DNA of 11,711 nt from an uncultured Eubacteriales bacterium (GTDB taxonomy: Bacteria > Bacillota > Clostridia > Christensenellales > Aristaeellaceae). The stretch is taken from NCBI GenBank assembly GCA_900553315.1, contig USCW01000036.1, positions 1 through 11,711 on the forward strand, written 5' to 3'. Positions 1 to 6,949 of this stretch are shown here, in pieces. The notes under the pieces were generated by a model that was not told the DNA's origin, did no database searches, and saw only the letters and a list, made by a program, of their open reading frames with translations. A program made the position numbers and the translations under genes. How positions within the stretch are numbered: position 1 is the first letter of the stretch; each line of letters opens with the position of its first letter.

Positions 1-43
1 GGGAGGGGCTTCTCGCAGAGAAGCCGCCTCCCTCGCATACCCT
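1..43. repeat. Hairpin repeat copy A, truncated by window edge
   Basis: This is a partial copy of the repeat found complete at 1319-1394 and 1400-1476. The visible arms are GGCTTCTC (7-14) and GAGAAGCC (18-25) around a GCA loop. Outer arm CCTCCCTCG (27-35) pairs with GGGAGG (1-6), whose first three bases lie outside the window. A single G at 26 bulges, as in the other copies. The shared flank CATACCCT follows at 36-43. It begins 7 bases past the stop of the minus-strand gene ending at position 50, so it could form the 3' end of that transcript. No T-run follows on the minus strand as far as can be seen. Confidence 0.8.
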
Positions 44-49
44 CCCCGT

Positions 50-1108
50 TTATTCTTTCGTTACAACTACCGTCATGCCTAGACGGGTCTGGGCGGGGGG
101 AGTGAAAGAGACGTAGGCCTTGTAGGCGGCGTCGCCGGAAGTGGAGGAGCTGACGTGGGAAATCATGTCTACGGTGCCGACCAGCTTTTCCTGATTGCTC
201 TCGTCCCATGAAAAGACCAGCGTCACCTCGTCCCCCTCGGCAATGTCCGCAAGATCATATTCGTCAATGGAGATCTCCACTTGCAGCGCGTCCTTCGGGT
301 AAACCGTCAGCAGCACGTCGCCCTTGTTGACCGTCGCACCGGCGCTGACATTCAGCTGCGCCACAATGCCGCTCACCTCGGAGACAATTTCATTGCTCAT
401 GGCATACAGCCCGTCCAGACTGCCCGTCACCGTCTCAAATAACAGTTGACCGCGCTGCACCGTCTCGCCGTCCTGCACATGCAGCTTCACAATGCTGCCC
501 GTGCCGCTGACCGCCGTCTCCGCCGTGCGGGAAACCGTGCCGCGTCCCAAGCGGCTGGACGCGGTCAGCGCCTCATCACGGTAAATGTACACCGTCTCCT
601 CCATCAAAAGCTCGCCGGAGGTCGTTTCCACCGTGTAGCCGGTGCCGCTGGCAGCCGTGATGATGCCCTCCGCCGTGTGCGCACCGTCCGCCGTGCAGGA
701 AATGTAGACCCTCTCGCCAATGGTCACATAGCGGGTCTCGCTGCTGTTGTAGGCCTTGCTGATGGAAGCGGAAATGGTGTACTTCTCCGTGGGCGCAATG
801 TACAGTACCGCACCGTATCGCTGGGTCACGGTGTCCACCGCATCGCCCGGCTGACCAAATACACCGCTGACCACACCATCGTGAGGCGCGTATACCTTCG
901 TGGTCTCCAGCGTGCAAATGGTGTCGCCAAGACTGATTTCCGCACCTTCCTTCAACGTGAGCGAGGCCACCGTGCCGCCGAAGGGCGCCGTCACGCTGAC
1001 AGCCTCTCCGGCCACAACAGAGCCGTCAAAGGTCGTTTCCGCAAAGGCCGCAAAAGGAGTAAGAGCAAGTGCAAGTACCAGCAGGGAAGGAATCAGTTTG
1101 CGAAACAT
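50..1108 (-). CDS. Secreted protein with two lipoyl-like (HlyD-type) domains, paralog 2
   Basis: This encodes a 352-residue exported protein related to the barrel-sandwich part of HlyD/MacA adaptors. Residues 1-23 are a Sec signal peptide ending AFA before ETTFDG; there is no lipobox and no later membrane segment. One lipoyl-like unit covers about 33-105 (APFGGTVASLTLKEG, then TTKVYAPHDGVV). After a beta-rich stretch (105-185) a second unit covers about 200-270 (GSIVKLHVQDGETVQRGQLL, then SGIVAQLNVSAGATVNKGD). A beta-barrel-like end follows with IDEYDLADIAEGDEV at 281-295 and a closing RLGMTVVV. It is clearly paralogous to the protein at 5801-6949. The start is fixed by AAAGGAGG eight bases upstream of the ATG. 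It lies 371 bases after the permease gene and may have its own promoter. A role as an exporter accessory or adaptor is inference; the exact function is unknown. Confidence 0.85.
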   Translation of the reverse strand: MFRKLIPSLLVLALALTPFAAFAETTFDGSVVAGEAVSVTAPFGGTVASLTLKEGAEISLGDTICTLETTKVYAPHDGVVSGVFGQPGDAVDTVTQRYGAVLYIAPTEKYTISASISKAYNSSETRYVTIGERVYISCTADGAHTAEGIITAASGTGYTVETTSGELLMEETVYIYRDEALTASSRLGRGTVSRTAETAVSGTGSIVKLHVQDGETVQRGQLLFETVTGSLDGLYAMSNEIVSEVSGIVAQLNVSAGATVNKGDVLLTVYPKDALQVEISIDEYDLADIAEGDEVTLVFSWDESNQEKLVGTVDMISHVSSSTSGDAAYKAYVSFTPPAQTRLGMTVVVTKE

Positions 1109-1218
1109 GAGATACGCCTCCTTTGAAAAAGTCGATAGAGAACATGATGCTTTACATCCATTCTATTTGAACCCAATTTACGCATGGAACTTACCCGCCA
1201 CGTTCTCACCCGTCGCCA

Positions 1219-1249
1219 GGTCGCGGCGGCTCTGTCAGCCGCCGTGACC
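1219..1249. repeat. Strong inverted repeat (13-bp stem, 5-base loop)
   Basis: Arm GGTCGCGGCGGCT (1219-1231) faces AGCCGCCGTGACC (1237-1249) around loop CTGTC. On the plus strand all 13 positions pair, one as G-U; on the minus strand that pair is an A-C mismatch. Neither side has a T-run, so it is not a standard intrinsic terminator. It lies in the gap between the permease gene and the last lipoyl-domain gene and could be an attenuating or stabilising RNA hairpin, or a protein-binding dyad. Confidence 0.6.
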
Positions 1250-1318
1250 ACAACCAAACTACAGGAACCCGCGCCCAACTAACAGGGGCAACCTGCATGG
1301 AGGAAGAATCAACTCAAA

Positions 1319-1394
1319 CCCCAGCCACTCTTCGGGTGGGAGCGCGAGGGAGGAGCTTCTCTTAGAGAAGCTGCCTCCCTCGCATACCCTCACG
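1319..1394. repeat. 81-base repeat, copy B, with hairpin core 1345-1382
   Basis: This is the first of two tandem copies with an exact 81-base period. The unit opens with CCCCAGC, runs through CTCTTCGGG, and ends CGCATACCCTCACG. The core at 1345-1382 folds into CGAGGGAGG + AGCTTCTC, loop TTA, GAGAAGCT, one bulged G, then CCTCCCTCG. Relative to copy C, base 1354 is A instead of G, and its partner 1372 is T instead of C, so the pair is kept by a compensating change. It behaves like a dispersed palindromic (REP-like) element rather than a coding sequence. Confidence 0.85.
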
Positions 1395-1399
1395 CGTCC

Positions 1400-1476
1400 C
1401 CCCAGCTACTCTTCGGGAGGGAGCGCGAGGGAGGGGCTTCTCTTAGAGAAGCCGCCTCCCTCGCATACCCCTCACG
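1400..1476. repeat. 81-base repeat, copy C, with hairpin core 1426-1463
   Basis: This is the second tandem copy. Its core is CGAGGGAGG + GGCTTCTC, loop TTA, GAGAAGCC, bulged G, CCTCCCTCG. It sits immediately after the permease stop codon (1480), like copy A after the stop at 50. That repeated placement suggests a role at 3' ends of transcripts, such as blocking exonuclease decay or limiting read-through. It carries one extra C in the CATACCC flank compared with copy B. Confidence 0.85.
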
Positions 1477-1479
1477 TCC

Positions 1480-2700
1480 TCACATCCGCCTCAACGCGTC
1501 TATGGGGCTTAGCTTGCTGGCTTTGCGTGCGGGAGACCAGCCGAAAATGATGCCGACGGCGGCAGAGAAGCCCACACCGAGGGCAATCGCACTGTAGGAA
1601 AGGGAGAAGGCCGTGCCCATGACCGAGCAGAGAATCGCCGAAAGAGCAATACCCAGCAGCACACCAATCATGCCGCCCGCCATGGAGAGCAGAAAGGACT
1701 CAATCAGAAATTGCAGCTGAATCTGCCCCGGCTCCGCACCTATGGCCTTCTTTAAGCCAATCTCCACCGTCCGCTCCGTCACGCTGGTCAGCATCATGTT
1801 CATAATGCCAATGCCGCCGACCAGCAGCGCAATGGACGCTATGCCGCCCAAGAGCATGGACATCATCGACAGCATACTGGACATCGTGTCCTCAATCGCG
1901 TCCATGGTCGTGATCGTGTACGTGTCGTCCTCATAGCTGAACAGCGCATCCAGCACCGGCTCCAGCTCGGTCTCCACAAGAGAAGAGCTCTCCGCGCTGT
2001 CAATATAGATCGTCAGGTTCGTCACCAAGCTCTCGCCGTTCATCTTCAGCGCCGTAGTATAGGGAATCAGTACGTCCGAGGAACCGGACATCATGCCCGA
2101 AATAGAGCTGTCCCCATCGTCGGTCAGTATGCCGATCACCGTAAAGCTCCGCCCGCTCAGATACAGCGTCTGCCCAATGGGGTCTACCCCATAAAAGAAC
2201 GTCTCCACCAGATAGGAGGAAATCAGACAGACCCGGCTGGACTGATTTACATCCAGCGGCGTGATCGCCCGTCCACGGGCAATCAGCCCATCGTTCGCCG
2301 TAAAGTAGTACGCGTTGCGCCCGCCTACGCTGACCGAGGATTCATACGCATTGGACTGCGCCGCCGTGACATTCAGCGTCACCGTGGGCGATACGCCCTC
2401 CACATGCTCCAGCGCCGTCAGCGTCTCTAAATCATCGGCGGATAAGCCCGCCTTCAGGTCGCTGCCCGGCGCGGAAAGCGTCATCGTTCCCGCACCCATG
2501 GAGGTGAAGGAGTCCGAAATGGTGGTTGATACCGCCGAGATCGTCGTAATCAGCGCAATGACCGCCGTAACACCGATCATAATGCCGAGGATCGTCAAAA
2601 AGGAGCGCATCCGATTATGGCAGATGTTGCTTACCGACATACGGACGCTTTCGATAAACATCGTCACCCCCGCAGAGAAGCGCTTGATAAGCTTTTTCAT
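1480..2700 (-). CDS. MacB/YknZ-type ABC transporter permease (FtsX fold)
   Basis: This encodes a 406-residue membrane subunit of a MacB-family exporter, working with the ATPase encoded just upstream. One N-terminal membrane helix spans about 33-58 (after NICHNRMRSFLTILGIMIGV). An extracellular MacB core domain follows at about 60-275. Three C-terminal helices lie near 282-305, 332-357 and 367-387. The FtsX-type coupling stretch MNMMLTSVTERTVEIGLKKA and a C-terminus of PARKASKLSPIDALRRM are family hallmarks. The ATPase domain fused in Gram-negative MacB is absent, as in Bacillus YknZ. The ATG overlaps the ATPase stop in an ATGA, and a GGAGG motif lies 10 bases upstream. MacB-type permeases move substrates by mechanotransmission rather than through a channel; the substrate here cannot be read from sequence. 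A lipoprotein-type LolC role is unlikely in this context. Confidence 0.95.
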   Translation of the reverse strand: MKKLIKRFSAGVTMFIESVRMSVSNICHNRMRSFLTILGIMIGVTAVIALITTISAVSTTISDSFTSMGAGTMTLSAPGSDLKAGLSADDLETLTALEHVEGVSPTVTLNVTAAQSNAYESSVSVGGRNAYYFTANDGLIARGRAITPLDVNQSSRVCLISSYLVETFFYGVDPIGQTLYLSGRSFTVIGILTDDGDSSISGMMSGSSDVLIPYTTALKMNGESLVTNLTIYIDSAESSSLVETELEPVLDALFSYEDDTYTITTMDAIEDTMSSMLSMMSMLLGGIASIALLVGGIGIMNMMLTSVTERTVEIGLKKAIGAEPGQIQLQFLIESFLLSMAGGMIGVLLGIALSAILCSVMGTAFSLSYSAIALGVGFSAAVGIIFGWSPARKASKLSPIDALRRM

Positions 2701-3398
2701 GCGAAGGTCGCCTCCTCCGCTTCGGTCAGCTCACCGTCAATGATATGTACCACCCGGCGGGCATGCTTCGCCACGCTCAGGTCGTGGGTAATCATCAGGA
2801 TGGTGTTGCCCTCCTCGTGCAGCTCCTCAAATAGATCCATGATTTGGTGTCCCGTGTGCTGATCCAGCGCACCGGTGGGCTCGTCAGCCAGCAGAATGCT
2901 GGGACGCGTGACCAGCGCCCGCGCAATGGCCACGCGCTGCTGCTGACCGCCGGAAAGCTGATTGGGCGTGTGATGCAGCCGGTCCCGCAAGCCCACCTTC
3001 ACCAGCATTTCCTCCGCACGGCGGACCCGCTCCCGGGGACGCACCCCGGCGTAAATCAGCGGAAGCTCCACATTCTTCATCGCGTCCAGCCGCGCCATCA
3101 TCTGGGAATTCTGGAAAATGAAGCCGATCTCCCGGCTGCGGATATGGCTCAGCTCCTTTTCGTCCAAATCGGCAATGCGCTGGTTTTGCAGGATGTACTC
3201 CCCTTCCGTGGCCTGATCCAAACAGCCGACAATGTTCATCAGCGTGCTTTTGCCGCTGCCGGAGGGACCCAGCACAGAAAGGTATTCTCCCGGCTGTACG
3301 TCCAGATTGATACCCTTCAAAATAGTAACGATTTCTTCGCCGAGGGAGTAATTCTTGACAATGTTCCGCATCCGGAAGAAGATGCTCTGTTCACTCAT
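2697..3398 (-). CDS. MacB/YknY-type ABC transporter ATP-binding protein
   Basis: This encodes a 233-residue ATPase that powers the permease encoded by the next gene. All motifs are intact: Walker A GPSGSGKST (44-52), Q-loop FIFQN (Q96), signature LSGGQQQR (148-155), Walker B ILLADEP with E173, D-loop GALD, and H-loop MITHD (H205). Length and motifs match the LolD/MacB/YknY group. The reading frame stays open upstream to 3554, but the start at 3398 (MSEQSIFF) has GGGAGG seven bases ahead, while the extension is a low-complexity Ala-rich shadow of the preceding gene's Gly-rich tail. It begins 13 bases after adaptor 2 and overlaps the permease by four bases, so the three are almost certainly cotranscribed. 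Confidence 0.95.
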   Translation of the reverse strand: MSEQSIFFRMRNIVKNYSLGEEIVTILKGINLDVQPGEYLSVLGPSGSGKSTLMNIVGCLDQATEGEYILQNQRIADLDEKELSHIRSREIGFIFQNSQMMARLDAMKNVELPLIYAGVRPRERVRRAEEMLVKVGLRDRLHHTPNQLSGGQQQRVAIARALVTRPSILLADEPTGALDQHTGHQIMDLFEELHEEGNTILMITHDLSVAKHARRVVHIIDGELTEAEEATFA

Positions 3399-3411
3399 GC
3401 TGCTTCCTCCC

Positions 3412-4446
3412 TTACGGACGATTTCCGCCGCTGCCACGGCTGCCGCCGCCATTACCGCCACCGAAATTTCCACCGCCAAAGTCCCCGCCGCCAAAGCTGC
3501 CGGGATCAAAGCTGCCGCCGGAGGGAGCGCTGGGCATATCCCCGCCGCCGCCAAACATCGAAAGAATGCTGTTCAGCCCGGAGGAGCTGTCCGTGGCCGT
3601 CTTCTTTTCCACGTAAACCGTGTCGTCCTCATTCAGCCCGGAGGTAATTTCCGCGTAGTTATCGTTGCTTACGCCCACGGTGACGGCGGTCTTCTGCATG
3701 CTGCCGTCCGCGTCCTGCGTGAGCACATAGGCGCTGTTATCCGCGTCAAAGGACAGGGCGCTCTTGGAGAGGATTACCACATCCGTGGCCTCCTCCTGCG
3801 GGAGCGTAACCGTGACGGCCATACCGGGAAGCACGTCGGCGGAAACCTCCAATTCGGCGGTCACGGTATAGTAGGCCGTGGAGCCCTGCGAGGCGCTGAT
3901 GCGGTTGATATGGGTGATGGTGCTGTTAAAGGTCTCGGAAAGCGCCGTGACCGTAATGCGGCAGCTCTGCCCCACAGAAACGTCGGAAATCTGATATTCA
4001 TCCACCCGGAGCGTGACCTTCATATGCGCAAAGTCCACAATTTGAATCAGGCTGGCCCCGGCGGCGACCTCATCGCCCTCGCTCACGTCCAGCTCGTTCA
4101 CCGTACCGTCGAAGTTCGCCTTCACTGTTTCGCCGCTGGACAGGCGCATCAGCTTATCGCCCGCGGAAACGGTGTCGCCCTCCGCCACGTAGAGCTTGCG
4201 CACCGTACCCGCCGCCCCGGCGGTCAGCGTCTCATGATTGATGACGCTGACCGACCCGGAGAAGGACAGGGCGTTGGAGATGGTGCCGCGAGATGCGGTA
4301 TACAGCGTATAGGTGGTGGTGGCCTCCGCCTGCCAGGAGGGCAGGACGAAGAGCACGAAGGCTCCGGCGGCCAGCGCCAGCACAAGCACCCATGTGATGA
4401 GCCGCCGCAGCCAGCGGCGCTTTTTTTTCGGCTTAGCCATGGTCAT
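3412..4446 (-). CDS. HlyD/MacA/YknX-type membrane-anchored adaptor 2
   Basis: This encodes a 344-residue adaptor for the adjacent ABC exporter. A Lys/Arg-rich cytoplasmic start (AKPKKKRRWLRR) precedes one membrane helix at about 17-37. Two lipoyl half-motifs (TAGAAGTVRKLYVAEGDTVSAGD at about 75-97 and FDGTVNELDVSEGDEVAAGA at 112-131) are joined by about 15 residues, so the alpha-helical hairpin of TolC-dependent adaptors is missing. The beta-barrel follows with RVDEYQISDVSVGQ (147-160) and DVLPGMAVTV (204-213). Residues 297-344 are an unusual Gly-rich tail with repeated FGGG units. The ATG at 4446 overlaps the preceding stop as ATGA; the ATG at 4440 is an equally plausible start, since an AAGGAG lies 4 or 10 bases upstream respectively. 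It probably couples substrate capture to the permease. Confidence 0.92.
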   Translation of the reverse strand: MTMAKPKKKRRWLRRLITWVLVLALAAGAFVLFVLPSWQAEATTTYTLYTASRGTISNALSFSGSVSVINHETLTAGAAGTVRKLYVAEGDTVSAGDKLMRLSSGETVKANFDGTVNELDVSEGDEVAAGASLIQIVDFAHMKVTLRVDEYQISDVSVGQSCRITVTALSETFNSTITHINRISASQGSTAYYTVTAELEVSADVLPGMAVTVTLPQEEATDVVILSKSALSFDADNSAYVLTQDADGSMQKTAVTVGVSNDNYAEITSGLNEDDTVYVEKKTATDSSSGLNSILSMFGGGGDMPSAPSGGSFDPGSFGGGDFGGGNFGGGNGGGSRGSGGNRP

Positions 4447-5786
4447 TCTTCTCCTTCTTTCTGCGCCAGCGCATCCGCCGGGCCGGAATAAATTGCTCGA
4501 TAGGACAGCGCCGCCTGATCGTCCGCCACGGCCTCGAGGCTCTCGCCGTTCGCTGTGACGCGGAGGGCGCACCCGCCGCCAATATACTGGGTCAGCTGAT
4601 AATCAAAGGCGCTGCTGCTCAAGCCCTTGGCGCGAAGCATGGCATAGCGCACGCCGCCCAGCAGGTTCTCCGTGGGCAGGATCGTCACCTGATCGCCGAC
4701 GCGCAGAGCCAGATACTTCACGCCGCTGTCCGCAAGCAGCTTGCTTACGCCGCCATTGAAGCGCCAATGCAGCTCGCTGTCCGCCTGTTCACCGGCCTTT
4801 GCGGTCAGCACCAGCGTATCCGCCGTACCGTCGTTTTCCTCCAAGGCGGTAAAGGCCGCGGTGAAGGAAAGGCCGGTATCGTTTTCATCTTGGAGCGTCA
4901 GGGCCAGCTCGGCTCCGCCCACGCTGAGCGTCTCCATGGGCTCCTCCGAAACCGTCAGCGCCACGCCGTCATAGGCGATGATCGCATCGGTATCGGATTT
5001 CGCGTGAGTAGACGCAATGGTCAAGTCCTTCGTGGCGGCTGACTGTCCTGCGCCCGTGTCCGCACCAACGCTGCCACTGGGCATTCCCCCGCTGGGGCGC
5101 TGTCCGCCCCCGCCTCCGCCGGGACGCAGCCCTCCACCGTTGGGAGACGTTTCTTCGGTGGGCTGGGGCTGTTTGCTGGGAGCGGGAGCCTCCGTGGGCG
5201 CTGCGGTCGGGGTCTCAGTAGGCGCTTCCGTGGGCGCAGGTGTTTCCGTCGGGTCAGCCGCCGTCTGCGCCACCCAGACATACACCGTGTTCGCTGCCGT
5301 CGCCCCTGACGGATTCGTTGCGGAGCAATAAACCGTCCAGCCGTCCTCCGGGAAAGCATCGCTGTCCGGAAACAGCTTTGCCTGCTGCACCTGCGCCAGC
5401 GCCCAGCCGGACAGGACGTAGACCGTGCTTCGCGTCAGGTACACGCGGGCGTTCGCCGCCAGTGCGTCCGCCAAGAGCGCCTCCAACTTGCCATAACGAC
5501 GGCTACCGTCCGCAAGATCATAATAGGCCGGGCCGCTGGTCGGAGCGGGCGTTGCCGTGGGAGTCTCGGTCGGGACTTCCGTAGGCGCTGTTGTTGGCGC
5601 TTCGGTTGGCGTTTCAGTCGGTGTCTCCGCAGGAGTCGCCGTTGGCGTTGCTGTCGGTTCCTCCGTGGGCGCAGCCGTGACCGTGGGTGCAGGGGACAAA
5701 TCGCTGGGCGTGGGCACCTGTTCCGCCAGCGCAAAGCCCTGTACTGCCGCCAGCAGGAGGCAAAGAAGAGCAAACCTTTTTTTCAT
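4443..5786 (-). CDS. Secreted Pro/Thr-rich two-domain protein, function unknown
   Basis: This encodes a 447-residue exported protein that I do not recognise. Residues 1-21 form a signal peptide (cleavage after FALA). Residues 22-85 are a Pro/Thr/Glu linker, followed by a roughly 90-residue domain (86-175) containing the only cysteine of the first half, at 154. A second Pro/Thr linker spans 178-214 and a Gly/Pro tract 215-247. A larger beta-rich domain follows (about 252-434, with AIIAYDGVALTVSEE and a single cysteine at 406). There is no sorting signal, lipobox or second membrane segment. The start at 5786 has GGGAGG seven bases upstream; an in-frame ATG at 5816 lacks one. It sits between two adaptor genes and overlaps adaptor 2 by ATGA, so it probably works with the exporter as a cargo, an envelope anchor or a scaffold. 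That is inference. Confidence 0.85.
   Translation of the reverse strand: MKKRFALLCLLLAAVQGFALAEQVPTPSDLSPAPTVTAAPTEEPTATPTATPAETPTETPTEAPTTAPTEVPTETPTATPAPTSGPAYYDLADGSRRYGKLEALLADALAANARVYLTRSTVYVLSGWALAQVQQAKLFPDSDAFPEDGWTVYCSATNPSGATAANTVYVWVAQTAADPTETPAPTEAPTETPTAAPTEAPAPSKQPQPTEETSPNGGGLRPGGGGGGQRPSGGMPSGSVGADTGAGQSAATKDLTIASTHAKSDTDAIIAYDGVALTVSEEPMETLSVGGAELALTLQDENDTGLSFTAAFTALEENDGTADTLVLTAKAGEQADSELHWRFNGGVSKLLADSGVKYLALRVGDQVTILPTENLLGGVRYAMLRAKGLSSSAFDYQLTQYIGGGCALRVTANGESLEAVADDQAALSYRAIYSGPADALAQKEGEE
5145..5255 (-). repeat. Second Pro/Thr coding repeat tract
   Basis: This stretch encodes residues 178-214 of the unknown secreted protein, a degenerate run of PTE/APT-type tripeptides. 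It separates the first small domain from the Gly/Pro tract and the C-terminal domain. Such tracts behave as extended cell-wall-spanning linkers and are often glycosylated in other bacteria; glycosylation here is not shown. Confidence 0.75.
5532..5723 (-). repeat. First Pro/Thr coding repeat tract
   Basis: This stretch encodes residues 22-85 of the unknown secreted protein, made of repeating units such as TPTET, TEAPT and TATPA directly after the signal peptide. The DNA repeats are degenerate, with varied codons, which argues for selection on the protein rather than recent slippage. Confidence 0.8.
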
Positions 5787-5800
5787 CCGCACGCCTCCCT

Positions 5801-6949
5801 TCACGTTCCGTTCCACACGACCGTTACCGTCATGCCCAGACGCACGCTTTCGTCCGGGGTAAAGGCGGCATAGGCCAGATAGGTTACATTCTCACTTGCC
5901 GTATCATTTGAAGCGATGGACGTTTCACCGCCACTCGGCTGTGCCTGCGCAGTGCCATCGCGGGGAGCCTCGCTCTCTGTCGATACGGAGACGCTGCTTT
6001 CCGCGCCCTCCTGCACATAGGACACCCGCAGGAGCGTCCCCTGCACGGGCTCCGCCTGACTGCCCTGCCAGCTGAAATAAATGCTGACGGGATCGCCGAC
6101 CTGCAGCTGAGACACCAGCTCCTCCGACACGGAGAAGGCAATCTCATAAGCGGCAGGATCAGCTAGCGTCAGCAGCGTCTCGCCCTGACGGACGGTGTGC
6201 CCTGCCTCTGCGCTGACAACGGTCACAATGCCGCCTGTCTCGGCTTTTACCTCTCCGGTGCCGCTGCTTTCCAGCCCAGACAGCTCGCCCTCCACCGTTT
6301 CCAGCAGCAACTGGCCCCGCTCCACGTTCTCGCCGTCGGCAACGTGGAGCTTCCATAGACTGCCATTCGCAGAGATATTGATGGTCGCCGCACGATTGAC
6401 CACGCCCTTGCCCAATCGGGAGGAGGCTGCATCATTCGTGCTGCGATAAACGTACACCGCCTCCTGCACGTACAGCTCCCCTGCGGTGGCGGTAACGGTA
6501 TAGGAGGAGCCGTCCACCTCGGTAATAACGCCCATGGCCTGATGGCTCCCATCCTTCACGCATTGCAGATACACCTGCTCGCCCAGCTGCACATAAAGAG
6601 TTTTAGGCGATTGGTACGCGTCGGTCAGGTCGCAGTAGATCGTGTAGCGGCTCACCGGAGAAAGCGTCAGCACCGTACCGGAAACACTGTCGCCCTCGCT
6701 GACGTCCGCCAGATGCACCGTGCCATCCTCCGGGGCGTAGACCTTTGTGGTGTCCAGCACCGCCGCCACGTCGCCGACGGCAAGATACGCGCCCTCCCGG
6801 ACGGAGACGGACTGCACCGTACCGCCAAAGGGTGCGGTAACGTCGGTGGTAACCCCAGCCACGACGGTGCCGTCGAAGGTTTCCGCCGCAAGCGCTGTCA
6901 CGGGAAGCAGCAGCGCCGCCGCGACCGTCAGCCATGCCTTGCGCTTCAT
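5801..6949 (-). CDS. Secreted protein with two lipoyl-like (HlyD-type) domains, paralog 1
   Basis: This encodes a 382-residue exported protein paralogous to the one at 50-1108. The signal peptide ends ALAAE near residue 22, and no later membrane helix is visible. The first lipoyl-like unit carries VTAPFGGTVQSVSVREGAYL and TTKVYAPEDGTV. The middle has SSRLGKGVVNRAATINIS in line with the paralog's SSRLGRGTVSRTAETAVS. The second unit carries GSLWKLHVADGENVERGQLL and GGIVTVVSAEAGHTVRQGE. Unlike its paralog, it has an insertion of roughly 30-40 Ser/Glu/Gly-rich residues before the final beta strands, which end SVRLGMTVTVVW. Start choice: GGGAGG nine bases upstream and a 4-base overlap with the adaptor 1 stop. 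The unknown Pro/Thr protein starts 14 bases after its stop. It is probably an extracytoplasmic adaptor accessory; its role is unproven. Confidence 0.88.
   Translation of the reverse strand: MKRKAWLTVAAALLLPVTALAAETFDGTVVAGVTTDVTAPFGGTVQSVSVREGAYLAVGDVAAVLDTTKVYAPEDGTVHLADVSEGDSVSGTVLTLSPVSRYTIYCDLTDAYQSPKTLYVQLGEQVYLQCVKDGSHQAMGVITEVDGSSYTVTATAGELYVQEAVYVYRSTNDAASSRLGKGVVNRAATINISANGSLWKLHVADGENVERGQLLLETVEGELSGLESSGTGEVKAETGGIVTVVSAEAGHTVRQGETLLTLADPAAYEIAFSVSEELVSQLQVGDPVSIYFSWQGSQAEPVQGTLLRVSYVQEGAESSVSVSTESEAPRDGTAQAQPSGGETSIASNDTASENVTYLAYAAFTPDESVRLGMTVTVVWNGT

Larger units (their letters stand above)
1109..1479. other. Intergenic region with dyad and two tandem hairpin repeats
   Basis: No convincing gene is present. 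From the downstream gene outward (minus strand) it holds an AAAGGAGG ribosome binding site, a possible -10 box TAGAAT at 1160-1165 with no good -35, a strong dyad at 1219-1249, and two tandem repeat copies at 1319-1476. Copy C begins four bases beyond the permease stop codon. The region may end or stabilise the permease transcript and let the last gene (1108-50) be expressed separately. Short reading frames here lack ribosome binding sites and coding character. Confidence 0.6.

Noticed and set aside
446..1126. 226-codon plus-strand open frame antisense to lipoyl protein 2
   Set aside because: It is Arg/His-rich shadow translation without a ribosome site or domain.
1319..1476. CRISPR array
   Set aside because: There are only two tandem units, nearly identical throughout with no variable spacers, and no cas genes nearby.
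3399..3554. N-terminal extension of the ATPase
   Set aside because: It is Ala-rich low complexity caused by the Gly-rich tail of adaptor 2 in another frame; the start at 3398 has a good ribosome site.
3355..4491. 378-codon plus-strand open frame antisense to adaptor 2
   Set aside because: It is His/Arg/Gly-rich and without domains; the opposite strand encodes a clear adaptor.
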